Part shown: positions 24,947 through 36,748 of the stretch, piece by piece | Numbering within the stretch: the stretch's first letter is position 1 | Layout: the number at the start of each line of letters is the position of its first letter | Source of the DNA: Clostridiales bacterium | GTDB taxonomy: Bacteria > Bacillota > Clostridia > Oscillospirales > Oscillospiraceae | DNA: 64,000 bases | Direction: 5' to 3' | Assembly (NCBI GenBank): GCA_022786995.1 | Contig: JALFUW010000025.1 | Coordinates: 1-64,000 of the forward strand | Program-made: the position numbers and the translations under genes | Notes under the pieces: model-generated | What the model was told of the DNA's origin: nothing | The model's database searches: none | What the model saw: the letters and a program-made list of their open reading frames with translations, nothing else

Positions 24947-25374
24947 AATTCGAAAACTATATGATTCTGGATTTTCCGAGCAAGTCCAGCAATGAAGCCT
25001 TTGCGAGATCTGCGGTTGCGTGCTTTGCGGCCCAAATGGATCCTACGTTGGAGGAGCTGGGGGACATCCGTACAGCGGTGTCCGAGGCCGTTACCAACTG
25101 CATCGTTCATGCCTATCCTGAAAAATTGGGTAACATTACCCTGCGCTGCCGCATTCTCAAGGATAATGTGCTGGATATTGTGGTAAAGGATAGGGGCGTC
25201 GGAATCCCTGACGTGGAACAGGCAAGAAGGCCCTCCTTCACCACAGGCGGAAACGAACGAAGCGGTATGGGATTCACCATCATGGAGAGCTTCATGACCA
25301 ATCTGGATATCTCATCCAAGCCAGGTAAGGGGACCACGGTACATATGCGTCGAAAACTGCAGCGCCGCCAATGA
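24943..25374 (+). CDS. spoIIAB: Anti-sigma-F factor and kinase SpoIIAB
   Basis: 143-residue GHKL-fold serine kinase that holds sigma-F inactive and phosphorylates SpoIIAA. The N box is AVSEAVTNCIVHAYP, the G1 box VVKDRGVGIPD, the G2 region GGNERSGMGFTIM. ATGA overlap with spoIIAA and with sigF at either end. Confidence 0.96.
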   Translation: MKFENYMILDFPSKSSNEAFARSAVACFAAQMDPTLEELGDIRTAVSEAVTNCIVHAYPEKLGNITLRCRILKDNVLDIVVKDRGVGIPDVEQARRPSFTTGGNERSGMGFTIMESFMTNLDISSKPGKGTTVHMRRKLQRRQ

Positions 25375-26075
25375 GTGTATCGGAAGAACTGATTCACCTT
25401 GCCCAGGCCGGGGACAGGGATGCCGCGGAAAAGCTGGTAACAGAAAACTCCGGCCTGATCTGGGCAGTGGCAAGACGTTTCCTCGGCAGAGGCGTGGAGA
25501 CAGACGATTTGTATCAGCTTGGCTGCATGGGATTCCTGAAAGCGGTAGATGGATTCGATCTGTCCTTCGGAACACAGTTTTCCACCTACGCGGTGCCGAA
25601 AATCGCCGGTGAAATCCGACGTTTTTTGCGTGACGACGGAGCTGTGAAGGTATCGAGGAGTATTAAAGAGCGTGCCGCTGTTATCCGCTCCTGCCGCAAC
25701 CAGCTGGCAGCCGCGCTGGGAAGGGAACCGACAATTCAGGAGATATCGCGGCAGACCGGCATTTCGCCGGAGGATATCGCGCTGGCCGAAACGGCAACCG
25801 CTTCTACGGAATCCATCCAGCAAGAAAATGGGGAAGAGGGCTTTTCTCTGGAGGATGTTCTGACTGATACAGAATCAGAAGATCAGATGCTGGAGAAAAT
25901 CGCACTGCGTCAGGCAATTGCGAAGCTGCCCCAGCGGGAACGCTCCGTTGTGGAGCTTCGGTACTTCCACAGTCTGACCCAGCAGAGAGTTGCGAAAATT
26001 CTGGATGTCAGTCAGGTGCAGGTATCCCGCATTGAAAAAAGGGCCATTGCTCTGCTGCATGAAATGCTGAACTAA
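25371..26075 (+). CDS. sigF: RNA polymerase sporulation sigma factor SigF (SpoIIAC)
   Basis: 234 residues. Region 2 (VETDDLYQLGCMGFLKAVDG, FSTYAVPKIAGEIRRFLRD), region 3 and region 4 with RVAKILDVSQVQVSRIEKRA as the -35-binding helix-turn-helix. It directs forespore transcription after asymmetric division. The operon position after spoIIAB separates it from the similar SigG. The stop TAA at 26073-26075 lies in the left end of a hairpin element. Confidence 0.96.
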   Translation: MSVSEELIHLAQAGDRDAAEKLVTENSGLIWAVARRFLGRGVETDDLYQLGCMGFLKAVDGFDLSFGTQFSTYAVPKIAGEIRRFLRDDGAVKVSRSIKERAAVIRSCRNQLAAALGREPTIQEISRQTGISPEDIALAETATASTESIQQENGEEGFSLEDVLTDTESEDQMLEKIALRQAIAKLPQRERSVVELRYFHSLTQQRVAKILDVSQVQVSRIEKRAIALLHEMLN

Positions 26076-26239
26076 GGAAACGCTGATTAAATCGTCTGCG
26101 GCTGGGCGGCGAATCTTTTGCCCCTTCCGTGCAGTTCTGACAACGGGAAATACATACAGTATTCCTCCATTTTCAGAACTTTCGGCTGGGCCAAAATCTT
26201 CTGCCGCCAGCTCTTGCCGATTTATTCAGAGCTTCCCTA
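26073..26239. repeat. TA-flanked long-hairpin element, copy 1 (MITE-like)
   Basis: A 167-bp imperfect inverted repeat. The left end TAAGGAAACGCTGATTAAATCG and the reverse complement of the right end (CGATTTATTCAGAGCTTCCCTA) match at most positions, pairing continues inward (AGTTCTGA 26133-26140 with TCAGAACT 26173-26180) to a centre GGGAAATAC/GTATTCC. Ends are TA; the left TA belongs to the sigF stop codon. A related element with compensatory changes is at 49819-49985. It contains no gene; the remaining 26240-26309 is the pcrA promoter region. Confidence 0.8.
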
Positions 26240-26249
26240 AAACAAACAC

Positions 26250-26278
26250 TTTACCTTTTGAGAAAAATGCGCTAAAAT
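26250..26278 (+). promoter_or_regulatory. pcrA promoter
   Basis: TTTACC (26250-26255), 17-base spacer, TAAAAT (26273-26278), placing the transcript start near 26285. This rules out the upstream in-frame codon at 26277 and decides the pcrA start as ATG 26310. Confidence 0.72.
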
Positions 26279-26309
26279 GGTCGCATCTTATATTTGGATT
26301 GGTGCGACT

Positions 26310-28706
26310 ATGAACGAACAACTGGATGAACGTTTTTTAACTGCCCGGCGCCGCTATATCGAGAGCCAGTTTTCTCAGCTCAATGAAATGCAGCGTCAGG
26401 CGGTGATGACGACGGAAGGTCCGCTTTTGCTGCTGGCTGGCGCTGGAAGCGGAAAGACGACGGTTCTCATTAACCGAATCGCAAATCTTATGCGGTTTGG
26501 CCGCGGCAGCGACAGTAATGAGATTCCTGCCGATGTTTCTGAGGATGACGTTGCTTTTCTTGAATCCCTTGAGCCGGATGGCGAATATGACCGCTGGCGT
26601 GCCGAGCATCTTTGTACGGTGGAACCGGCGGCACCCTGGAGCATTCTGGCGATTACGTTTACCAACAAGGCGGCAAATGAAATCCGCGACCGCCTGTCAT
26701 CCCTGCTGGGCCCCGGTGCCCAGGATATCTGGGCAATGACCTTCCACTCCGCCTGCTGCCGGATTCTTCGGCGGGACATTGAGATAATGGGCTATACCCG
26801 CAGCTTTACCATCTATGATACATCGGATTCCGAGCGGATCATGAAGGATATCATCAAGGACATGGGCCTGGATGATAAGACCTTCCCGGCAAAATATGTT
26901 CTTGGAGCCATCAGCCGGGAAAAGGATAAGATGGTGTCCCCGGAGGAAATGCTGGAACGGGCGGAAGCCAGCGGAGATCTACGGGCTTTGCACATTGCCC
27001 GATGCTATGTAAAGTATCAGACCCGTCTGAAGGACAACAACGCGCTGGACTTTGACGATATTATTTTCGTGACGGTAAAGCTTCTGCAGGAGCATGAGGA
27101 TGTCAGGCAGTATTATCAGCGCAAGTTCCGATATGTACTGGTGGACGAGTATCAGGATACCAACCATATGCAGTATCTTCTGACCTCTTTGCTGGCGGGC
27201 GGGTATGAAAACGTCTGTGTGGTTGGCGACGATGATCAGAGCATCTATCGATTCCGCGGCGCTACCATTGAGAATATTCTGAACTTTGAAAAACAGTACC
27301 GTGGCTGCCGTACCATTCGGCTGGAACAGAACTATCGTTCAACACAGTCGATTCTGGACGCGGCGAATGCGGTGATTTCTCACAACCTCGGGCGGAAAGG
27401 AAAACGTCTGTGGACATCTAACGGACGTGGAGACCCCATTACCCTGTACGAAGCCAGCGACGAGGGAACGGAAGGCAATTATGTCGCCAGCCGCATCATA
27501 GCCGGTTCCCGGGGCAAGAATTTCAAGGACTTTGCAATCCTTTATCGAACGAACGCGCAGTCCAATGCTCTGGAATTCGCGCTGAAACGAAACGGAATTC
27601 CGTATCGCGTCATTGGCGGCACCCGCTTTTTTGACCGGGCGGAAGTCAAGGATATGCTGTCCTATCTGTGCGTTATCAACAACCGCACCGATGATCTCCG
27701 GCTGCGGAGAATTATCAACAATCCGCCCCGGGGGTTGGGCGCCAAGACCATTGAAACAGCCCAGCGGCTGGCGGACGCGGCGCATAAGCCGCTGTATGAT
27801 ATCGTGTCCGATCCCTATTCCTACGCACCGCTGGAAAAACCGGCTATGAAGCTGCTGCAATTCTCCGCGCTGATCGAGGAACTGGCGCAGATGCTGGACG
27901 ACGGTATGAGCCTGCCTGATTTCTACGAGGAACTGCTCATTCGTTCCGGCTATGTGGATATGCTGAAGGCGAAAGATACAGAGGAGAATAAGACCCGGCT
28001 TGAAAACGTCCGTGAATTGAAATCCAGCATTCTGTCCTACATGGAGAACACAGAAGCGCCGACGTTGGCAGGATTCCTTGAGGAAATTGCCCTGTACACC
28101 GACTTGGAGCAGTACAACGACAGCGATGACGCAGTTGTCATGATGACCATGCACTCGGCAAAGGGTCTGGAATTTCCCAATGTGTTCCTTGTTGGCTTCG
28201 AGGACGGCCTCTTCCCGGGTATGCGCGCCATCGGAGATGCCGAGGAAATGGAGGAGGAACGGCGGCTGTGCTATGTTGCCATTACCCGGGCAAAGCAGTC
28301 GCTGACCATCAGTTACGCCCGGCAGCGAATGCTGTATGGCCGCACCTCTGCGTCGCTGCCTTCCCGGTTTCTGAAAGAAATCCCGGAAGAATGCCTGATT
28401 CGCAAGGGCGGCTACCGCCGCGCGGCCCCGGAATACGGCGGCTATGTTGATTATTCCCAGAGCCGTCCATCACCTGCCCGTAAACCCCAGCCACGGTTTA
28501 CAGGAAGCTCCGTCGGCACATCCGCGGGGGTCGCGATGCTGGAACTGAATGCCGGGGATATGATCCAGCATGCTGCATTCGGCCGGGGTATGGTGCTGTC
28601 CGTTATGAAGATGGGCGCAGATGCACTGCTCGAAATTGCCTTTGACGATATCGGCACCAAAAAGCTGATGGCGAAAACGGCCTCAGCCCACATGAAAAAG
28701 CTGTAA
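26310..28706 (+). CDS. pcrA: ATP-dependent DNA helicase PcrA/UvrD family
   Basis: 798-residue superfamily 1A 3'-5' helicase for repair and removal of recombinase filaments. Q motif LNEMQRQAV, Walker A LLLAGAGSGKTTVLINR, motif Ia ILAITFTNKAANEI, motif II LVDEYQDTNHMQ, motif III VGDDDQSIYRFRGA, motif IV RLEQNYRS, motif V MTMHSAKGLEF and motif VI YVAITRAKQSL. An insertion of about 50 residues between motif I and Ia (residues about 60-110) is rich in acidic residues. The C-terminal tail carries the small PcrA-type domain. Single gene with its own promoter. Confidence 0.95.
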   Translation: MNEQLDERFLTARRRYIESQFSQLNEMQRQAVMTTEGPLLLLAGAGSGKTTVLINRIANLMRFGRGSDSNEIPADVSEDDVAFLESLEPDGEYDRWRAEHLCTVEPAAPWSILAITFTNKAANEIRDRLSSLLGPGAQDIWAMTFHSACCRILRRDIEIMGYTRSFTIYDTSDSERIMKDIIKDMGLDDKTFPAKYVLGAISREKDKMVSPEEMLERAEASGDLRALHIARCYVKYQTRLKDNNALDFDDIIFVTVKLLQEHEDVRQYYQRKFRYVLVDEYQDTNHMQYLLTSLLAGGYENVCVVGDDDQSIYRFRGATIENILNFEKQYRGCRTIRLEQNYRSTQSILDAANAVISHNLGRKGKRLWTSNGRGDPITLYEASDEGTEGNYVASRIIAGSRGKNFKDFAILYRTNAQSNALEFALKRNGIPYRVIGGTRFFDRAEVKDMLSYLCVINNRTDDLRLRRIINNPPRGLGAKTIETAQRLADAAHKPLYDIVSDPYSYAPLEKPAMKLLQFSALIEELAQMLDDGMSLPDFYEELLIRSGYVDMLKAKDTEENKTRLENVRELKSSILSYMENTEAPTLAGFLEEIALYTDLEQYNDSDDAVVMMTMHSAKGLEFPNVFLVGFEDGLFPGMRAIGDAEEMEEERRLCYVAITRAKQSLTISYARQRMLYGRTSASLPSRFLKEIPEECLIRKGGYRRAAPEYGGYVDYSQSRPSPARKPQPRFTGSSVGTSAGVAMLELNAGDMIQHAAFGRGMVLSVMKMGADALLEIAFDDIGTKKLMAKTASAHMKKL

Positions 28707-28745
28707 TTTTTGTAAAATCCCGGGCATATCCTGTTCCCGGAGGGG

Positions 28746-31350
<2,605 letters not shown>

Positions 31351-31353
31351 AAC

Positions 31354-31389
31354 AGACGGAGGTCAGCTCACAGGGGCTGACCTCCGTCT
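31354..31389. terminator. Bidirectional terminator after ligA
   Basis: AGACGGAGGTCAGC (31354-31367) and GCTGACCTCCGTCT (31376-31389), a 14-bp stem; TTTA follows on plus, GTTTTATTG on minus. It separates ligA from the convergent small gene. Confidence 0.88.
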
Positions 31390-31599
31390 TTACAGAGTAA
31401 AATCTTCCTGATCATATTTGGAAAAATCCAGTGCTTTCGCCTTCTTTGGAATCCGTTTGCAGGGATCATATCGGAAGCGCCAGCACTTATCCTCCGGCAG
31501 ACGCAGTCCTTTCCGGGCGCACAGAATCTGCCCATCCTCAAGCTCCGCACCGCTTTCGCAATAGCTGCAGAGTCGTTTCATTTTTTTTCGAAACAGCAT
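31390..31599 (-). CDS. Small cysteine-containing conserved hypothetical protein
   Basis: 69 residues, basic, starting MLFRKKMKRLCSYCESG. Four cysteines: a CxxC pair at residues 11-14, then single cysteines in LCARKG and CW/PCKR, reminiscent of a small zinc ribbon. GGAGGGCG lies 7 bases before ATG 31599, so translation is well supported. No function recognised. It stands 30 bases downstream of the YlbJ-like gene on the same strand and is probably cotranscribed with it. Confidence 0.72.
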   Translation of the reverse strand: MLFRKKMKRLCSYCESGAELEDGQILCARKGLRLPEDKCWRFRYDPCKRIPKKAKALDFSKYDQEDFTL

Positions 31600-31629
31600 A
31601 ATTCGCCCTCCACATATCATTCTTACATA

Positions 31630-32598
31630 TTATACACCAGACAGAGCCTGATTTCCACTTCTTTTTTTACGGATCCTGTACAGCAGGGGTAGAACAAATA
31701 AAAATGGTACAATCGTCCGATATACGATGCAGCAGCTCAGAACAAGGCTGACCAGAAGCTGTATCATTTTTCCTAACCAATAGTATCGCAAAGACAGAGC
31801 CTTTGTAACGGAGACAGTTTGCGCCGTAACACACAACCCGCCTGCCGCAAGCATTCCGCTGCATAGGATGAAGCGGATAGAAACATTGGAAATCTGTGTC
31901 AATTCACAGCATCCATTGGACAGCTCCAGCAACCCGACAACCGCGACACGCACAGCCTGCGGCAAAAGCCAAAGAAACCATCTGTCCAGGAAAGCAATCC
32001 ATACACGAAACAGAACAATCCAGCCGCACACGACGCCCATTGTCTTGACGGCCCCCGCCATAATGTCACCATTTGAACTGACAGGCTGCTTATCAACACA
32101 TTCGGAATCATCCATATCAGACAAACAGCGTGCCGCAACCAGTGCGCCAGCGATATGGATTCCCCATAGTGCCCATGGCATCCAGGGCTTTGGAAACATC
32201 TGACCGACCACGCCAAAGACAAACGCGGGACCTGCGTTATTGCAGAACGCTAGCAGCTTCTGTGCCGAAGCTTTCCGCAAATGCCCATCCGCGTAGGCTT
32301 GATAGACACTCTGTGCCCCCACGGGGTATCCTCCCAGAAAGCAGGGAAGCGCAAGGGCCCCAGCTCCCCGAGGAAAACCAAGCAGAGAAGGTAGGCCCTT
32401 TTCCCGCCACGAAAAAGAGGCGGAGAAACTGAGGAAGGTGGAGGACAGGAGAAAAAAGGGAAACAGTGCCGGAATCACTGTTCGAACGCACATATCAATA
32501 CCATCAGCCGCCCCGGAAAGGGTGGTCTTCCCATCCAGAATCAGTATTAGCAGTCCGAGCGCGGATAAAATACAGGTTAATTGCCTGTGTCGATTCAC
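31630..32598 (-). CDS. YlbJ-like sporulation integral membrane protein (nucleoside-recognition/gate domain)
   Basis: 322-residue polytopic membrane protein with about eight spans. SGAADGIDMCVRTVIPALFP, the CFLGGYPVGAQSVYQAY loop and CNNAGPAFVFGVVG are the repeated gate-domain signatures of the YlbJ/SpmA family; YlbJ is sigma-E dependent in Bacillus and needed for heat-resistant spores. The start is GTG 32598, placed by GAGGTGAGG 6 bases upstream; the frame extends to an ATG at 32646 that has no ribosome site. Divergent from yqfC, sharing a 75-base control region. Confidence 0.82.
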   Translation of the reverse strand: MNRHRQLTCILSALGLLILILDGKTTLSGAADGIDMCVRTVIPALFPFFLLSSTFLSFSASFSWREKGLPSLLGFPRGAGALALPCFLGGYPVGAQSVYQAYADGHLRKASAQKLLAFCNNAGPAFVFGVVGQMFPKPWMPWALWGIHIAGALVAARCLSDMDDSECVDKQPVSSNGDIMAGAVKTMGVVCGWIVLFRVWIAFLDRWFLWLLPQAVRVAVVGLLELSNGCCELTQISNVSIRFILCSGMLAAGGLCVTAQTVSVTKALSLRYYWLGKMIQLLVSLVLSCCIVYRTIVPFLFVLPLLYRIRKKRSGNQALSGV

Positions 32599-32673
32599 GT
32601 TCCTCACCTCGAAAGAATCTATGCAAACGAGGGTGCAGTCATTCATATCATAGTCAAAAAGGGGGTGTACGGT

Positions 32674-32961
32674 ATGGGAAAAGGATATCGAATCATGGAA
32701 CTGCTTGCAGACCGGGCGGAATTGGAATCAGAACCGATGCCGGCACAGCCCATTATCGAAATTGCCGGTGAGCAACGGATACTTGTTGAAAACCACAGGG
32801 GCGTCAGTGCATACAGTACGGAAAAGGTTGTCATCAACGTTGAATTCGGCACGATCTGTGTTTGTGGGTGCGGTCTTCGTCTGTTTCGGATGACAAAGGA
32901 ACAGCTGGTGATTCGAGGCAGGATTGACACCGTCTCCTTGCAGAGGAGGAATGGAAAATGA
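32674..32961 (+). CDS. yqfC: Sporulation protein YqfC
   Basis: 95 residues of the YabP/YqfC family (PIIEIAGEQRILVENHRGVSAY, MTKEQLVIRGRIDTVSL). A sigma-E regulon member in Bacillus. ATG 32674 with AAAAAGGGGGTG upstream. Overlaps yqfD by 4 bases, the conserved order. Confidence 0.93.
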   Translation: MGKGYRIMELLADRAELESEPMPAQPIIEIAGEQRILVENHRGVSAYSTEKVVINVEFGTICVCGCGLRLFRMTKEQLVIRGRIDTVSLQRRNGK

Positions 32962-34154
32962 CGTTCTGGAGATCCATCGACGGGCTCGTCGATGTGGAGT
33001 TAACCGCGGCGGAACCGGAAAAAGCGCTGACCGCTATCACACTCTCAGGCATAGGGCTGTTCGAGGTGCGTCATGATAAGAATCTTGTCTGCTCCTTTTC
33101 CATTCTGCGCAGAGACTATGCCAGACTGGCAGCATTGTGCGAAAAACAGGGACTGTCTTTGAAAACGAATCGCAGGCGAGGGATTTACTATGATTTTCTA
33201 AAGCTGCGTCATCGGAAAATACTGCTGACAGGCATAGGACTGCTTCTGTTCAGCGCACTTTTTCTGCCGTCAAGAATCCTGTTCGTCCGTGTGGAGGGAA
33301 ATGATGGGATACCGGCAAATCGGATCCTTTCCGTGGCGGAGGAATGCGGAATCCATATGGGTGCCTCCAGAAGGTATGTTCGTAGCGAGAAAGTCAAAAA
33401 TGCCTTATTGGACGCGATCCCACAGCTTCAGTGGGCAGGTGTGAATACGAGCGGCTGTACGGCCGTCATTTCTGTCCGGGAACGGGTGGTCAGCCCTTCT
33501 TTTCAGGAGCAAAGCGCTGTATCAAGCATCATAGCTGACAGGGACGGCTATATTCTATCCTGTGTCGTTACGCAGGGTACTGCCAAGATTCAGCCGGGGC
33601 AGTCTGTTCGAAAGGGACAAACACTGATTTCCGGCTATACGGAATGCGGCATTTACATTCAGGCGGCGCAGGCAAAAGGCGAGATCATTGCCCAGACCAA
33701 CAGGGAACTGAATGTGGTTGCCCCCGTAAACTGTATGAAACGGACAGTCAGGACAGATTCCACAAGGGGGATCAGCCTGCTTCTGGGAAAAAAACGTATC
33801 TTTTTTTGGAAAGGTAGTGGAATTTTGGATGCCGGATGTGGTAGAATGTATAAACAGTATGATTTAACGTTACCGGGCGGTTTTCGGCTGCCCGTCGCTC
33901 TGTGCGTGGACACATACAAGCACTTTGATTTGGAGAACTATGCGTCCGAGGCATCTTCACTGGAAGCGTTTGCCCCTCGCTATCTGAAATCACAAATGGT
34001 CGCGGGACAGATTCAGAGCGGTACGCAGGCGGTTGTGCGAAGCGGTGACGTGCTTCTGCTTAGGGGAAGCTATGTCTGCACAGAATCAATCGGTAAAGTG
34101 AAACCAGAACAGATTGGAGAGACAAATGGCAAAACAAACGGAGAGAATCGTTAA
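32958..34154 (+). CDS. yqfD: Sporulation protein YqfD
   Basis: 398 residues. N-terminal cytoplasmic part, one membrane span (KILLTGIGLLLFSALFLPSRI), then an extracytoplasmic region with FtsQ-like POTRA character (VRVEGNDGIPANRILSVAEE) and a beta-rich part. Required for sporulation in Bacillus, function unknown. Its 3' end overlaps phoH by 29 bases. Confidence 0.93.
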   Translation: MTFWRSIDGLVDVELTAAEPEKALTAITLSGIGLFEVRHDKNLVCSFSILRRDYARLAALCEKQGLSLKTNRRRGIYYDFLKLRHRKILLTGIGLLLFSALFLPSRILFVRVEGNDGIPANRILSVAEECGIHMGASRRYVRSEKVKNALLDAIPQLQWAGVNTSGCTAVISVRERVVSPSFQEQSAVSSIIADRDGYILSCVVTQGTAKIQPGQSVRKGQTLISGYTECGIYIQAAQAKGEIIAQTNRELNVVAPVNCMKRTVRTDSTRGISLLLGKKRIFFWKGSGILDAGCGRMYKQYDLTLPGGFRLPVALCVDTYKHFDLENYASEASSLEAFAPRYLKSQMVAGQIQSGTQAVVRSGDVLLLRGSYVCTESIGKVKPEQIGETNGKTNGENR

Positions 34155-35139
34155 TGCGGATCGTGTAGAGGACCTGATTGCGGTTTTTGGATCCTTTGAC
34201 GAGAATATCAAGCGTATCGAGCAGGCTTTGAACGTGCAGGTTGTCAATCGCGGCACCGATCTGCGGGTGTCCGGCGACGAGGAAATGGTCGACAAAGCTG
34301 TCCGTACAATCGAGGGGCTTCTGACGCTGGCCTCCAAAGGGGAAGTAATTGATGAGCAGCGTGTCCGATATCTGATTACACTGGTCAATGAGGGAAATGA
34401 TCAGCAGGTCGCCCAGATGACAAAGGACGTGGTCTGCATCACCGCCAAGGGAAAGCCCATCAAAGCCAAAACCGTTGGTCAGCAGCGCTATATGCGGGCG
34501 ATCCAGTCCAATACGGTCACCATTGGCGTTGGCCCTGCCGGTACGGGCAAGACCTATCTGGCTGTGGCGGCAGCGGTTGCCGCTTTTCGTGAGCGAACGG
34601 TGAATCGGATCATTCTGACCCGCCCCGCTGTTGAGGCAGGGGAGCGCCTGGGATTTCTGCCGGGAGATCTGCAGAATAAGGTTGACCCCTACCTTCGCCC
34701 GCTTTACGATGCGCTGTATGATATGCTGGGTGCGGAAACCTTCCAGAAGTACCAGGAGCGCGGCTCCATTGAGGTGGCGCCCCTTGCCTATATGCGCGGC
34801 AGAACGCTGGATGACAGTTTTATCATTCTGGATGAAGCCCAGAATACCACACGGGAGCAGATGAAAATGTTCCTTACCCGTCTGGGTTTTGGTTCGAAAA
34901 TCGTGATCACCGGCGATGTGACCCAAATTGACCTGCCGGAGGATAAGGTTTCCGGCCTGAAGGACGCCATCCGGGTTCTGGACGGAGTAAAAGATATCGC
35001 GATCTGCCGCCTGACCTCAGCGGATGTAGTACGTCATGCGCTGGTACAGGAGATTATCAACGCTTACGAGAAAGCGAACAGCAAGCCGACTGCAAAGAAG
35101 CCCCAGCAGTTCAGCGGGCGGTATAAGAGGAAGAATTAA
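34126..35139 (+). CDS. phoH: PhoH-like ATPase
   Basis: 337 residues. N-terminal KH-like RNA-binding part, Walker A GVGPAGTGKTYLAVAAA (about 127-143), Walker B DDSFIILDEAQNTT and the sensor ITGDVTQIDLP. Such PhoH ATPases, usually beside ybeY, are linked to RNA turnover or ribosome maturation. ATG 34126 has GGAGAG 6 bases upstream and is preferred to the upstream TTG 34114. Confidence 0.95.
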   Translation: MAKQTERIVNADRVEDLIAVFGSFDENIKRIEQALNVQVVNRGTDLRVSGDEEMVDKAVRTIEGLLTLASKGEVIDEQRVRYLITLVNEGNDQQVAQMTKDVVCITAKGKPIKAKTVGQQRYMRAIQSNTVTIGVGPAGTGKTYLAVAAAVAAFRERTVNRIILTRPAVEAGERLGFLPGDLQNKVDPYLRPLYDALYDMLGAETFQKYQERGSIEVAPLAYMRGRTLDDSFIILDEAQNTTREQMKMFLTRLGFGSKIVITGDVTQIDLPEDKVSGLKDAIRVLDGVKDIAICRLTSADVVRHALVQEIINAYEKANSKPTAKKPQQFSGRYKRKN

Positions 35140-35140
35140 C

Positions 35141-35641
35141 ATGACACATAAGATTAATCTGGTTTTTGAGCAGCTCAGCCTGCAAAAATTTACAATCAGC
35201 GGTATTATCCGTAAATGCATTCAGGAAACGCTCCGTGCCGAGGGCATCAGTGCAAAATGCGAAATTAACGTACTGGTGACCAATGATGGGGGCATTCATA
35301 CCATCAATCGGGAAAGCCGGGGCATCGACAGGCCAACGGATGTATTGAGTTTTCCTATGTTTCAGCTGGAGGCGGGGAATCCACCCAACGACTGGTCAGA
35401 ATATGAGGACCCGGAGACCGGTCTTGTTCCGTTGGGAGATATGTGCATCAGCCTGGAGCGGGCCACGGCGCAGGCGCAGGAATTCGGTCACTCCGTCCGC
35501 CGGGAGGTTGGCTATCTGACCATCCATTCCATGCTGCATCTGCTGGGCTATGACCATCTGGATGAGGCAGAGCAGAAACGCCAGATGCGCGCCAGGGAAG
35601 AAGCAATCGCCGCGGGTATTCACGGAATGTGCAGAGATTGA
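35141..35641 (+). CDS. ybeY: Endoribonuclease YbeY
   Basis: 166 residues. The zinc-binding H3XH5XH motif is HSMLHLLGYDHLDEAEQ (about 128-144), with RESRGIDRPTDVLSFPMF upstream. It matures 16S rRNA and polices ribosome quality. ATG 35141 follows GAGGAAG; one base separates it from phoH. Confidence 0.97.
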   Translation: MTHKINLVFEQLSLQKFTISGIIRKCIQETLRAEGISAKCEINVLVTNDGGIHTINRESRGIDRPTDVLSFPMFQLEAGNPPNDWSEYEDPETGLVPLGDMCISLERATAQAQEFGHSVRREVGYLTIHSMLHLLGYDHLDEAEQKRQMRAREEAIAAGIHGMCRD

Positions 35642-35661
35642 TGATTACACAGGAGAAGAAT

Positions 35662-36549
35662 ATGAAAACGAAAACCGCTATCATTACCATTGCAGGCCGC
35701 CCCAATGTGGGAAAGTCCACCCTGACCAACTATCTGGTAGGTGAAAAGATTGCCATCGTGTCCAATAAACCCCAGACCACCCGAAATCGAATCTGCGGAA
35801 TTGTCACGAAGGACAACCTGCAATTCATTTTCATGGATACCCCCGGCTACCACAAGGCCCGTACCAAACTGGGAGATTACATGGTCAGCACCGTCCGGGA
35901 GTCCATCTCCGATGTGGACGCCACCATTCTGGTTGTGGAACCAATTCCCTCCGTCGGCACCCAGGAGGAGGCTCTGATTGAGCGAATCCGTGCCACCCAC
36001 TGTCCCGCAATTCTGGTTATAAATAAGATTGATACCGTGGAGAAGGACAAGCTGCTGGAGGTCATTGCGGCCTATTCCGCCACCGGCGCATTTGACTCCA
36101 TCATTCCCATCTCCGCCAAAACCGGCGATGGCGTGGACGTCCTGCTGGCGGAATGCGAAAAGTATGCACAGGAGGGCCCCTTCCTGTTCCCGGATGACGT
36201 AACCACCGACCAGCCGGAGCGGCAGGTCATGGCCGAGATCATTCGGGAAAAGCTTCTGTGGTGTCTGGATAAGGAAATCCCCCACGGAACGGCGGTGGAA
36301 ATCAACACCTTCAGCGAACGTGACAATGGCATTATCGATCTGGATGCTACCATTTACTGCGAAAAGGCCAGCCACAAGGGCATTATCATCGGAAAGCAGG
36401 GAGCCATGCTGAAGAAAATCTCGTCTCTTGCCCGGGCGGATTGTGAGAAATTCATGGGAACCAAAGTCTACCTGACCACATGGGTAAAGGTGAAGGAAAA
36501 CTGGCGTGACAGTGATTTCATGGTTCGAAATTTTGGCTACAGCGAATAA
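35662..36549 (+). CDS. era: GTPase Era
   Basis: 295 residues. G1 AGRPNVGKSTLTNYL, G2 KPQTTRNRI, G3 DTPGYH, G4 NKID and a C-terminal KH domain with IIIGKQGAMLKKI that binds the 16S rRNA 3' end. ATG 35662 has AGGAG upstream; ATG 35641 in TGATG with the ybeY stop is a possible earlier start. The usual dgkA and cdd genes are missing between ybeY and era. Confidence 0.96.
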   Translation: MKTKTAIITIAGRPNVGKSTLTNYLVGEKIAIVSNKPQTTRNRICGIVTKDNLQFIFMDTPGYHKARTKLGDYMVSTVRESISDVDATILVVEPIPSVGTQEEALIERIRATHCPAILVINKIDTVEKDKLLEVIAAYSATGAFDSIIPISAKTGDGVDVLLAECEKYAQEGPFLFPDDVTTDQPERQVMAEIIREKLLWCLDKEIPHGTAVEINTFSERDNGIIDLDATIYCEKASHKGIIIGKQGAMLKKISSLARADCEKFMGTKVYLTTWVKVKENWRDSDFMVRNFGYSE

Positions 36550-36604
36550 TTTCCAGTGGTAAAACCGCCATCATTGCAAATCCTATCCACAGGAGGGATG
36601 CACG

Positions 36605-36748
36605 ATGGAAGCAAGAGAGTATTGGCAGCTTTTTTGGGAGACCGGCGCGCCGGAAGCCTATCTACTCTACAGCAGGCAAGTAAAATCGGAGGCACAATAT
36701 GTACTTGACCGTTCAGGGCATCGTCCTGAGAGTGACGGACTACAATGA
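36605..36748 (+). CDS. yqzL: YqzL-like small protein
   Basis: 47-residue frame MEAREYWQLFWETGAPEAYL..., with AGGAGGGATG (36590-36599) upstream of ATG 36605. The motif W.LF..TG....YLLY matches the YqzL family, and the place between era and recO is the same as in Bacillus subtilis. It overlaps the recO start by 50 bases in another frame, suggesting coupling. Function unknown. Too short for many gene finders. Confidence 0.7.
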   Translation: MEAREYWQLFWETGAPEAYLLYSRQVKSEAQYVLDRSGHRPESDGLQ

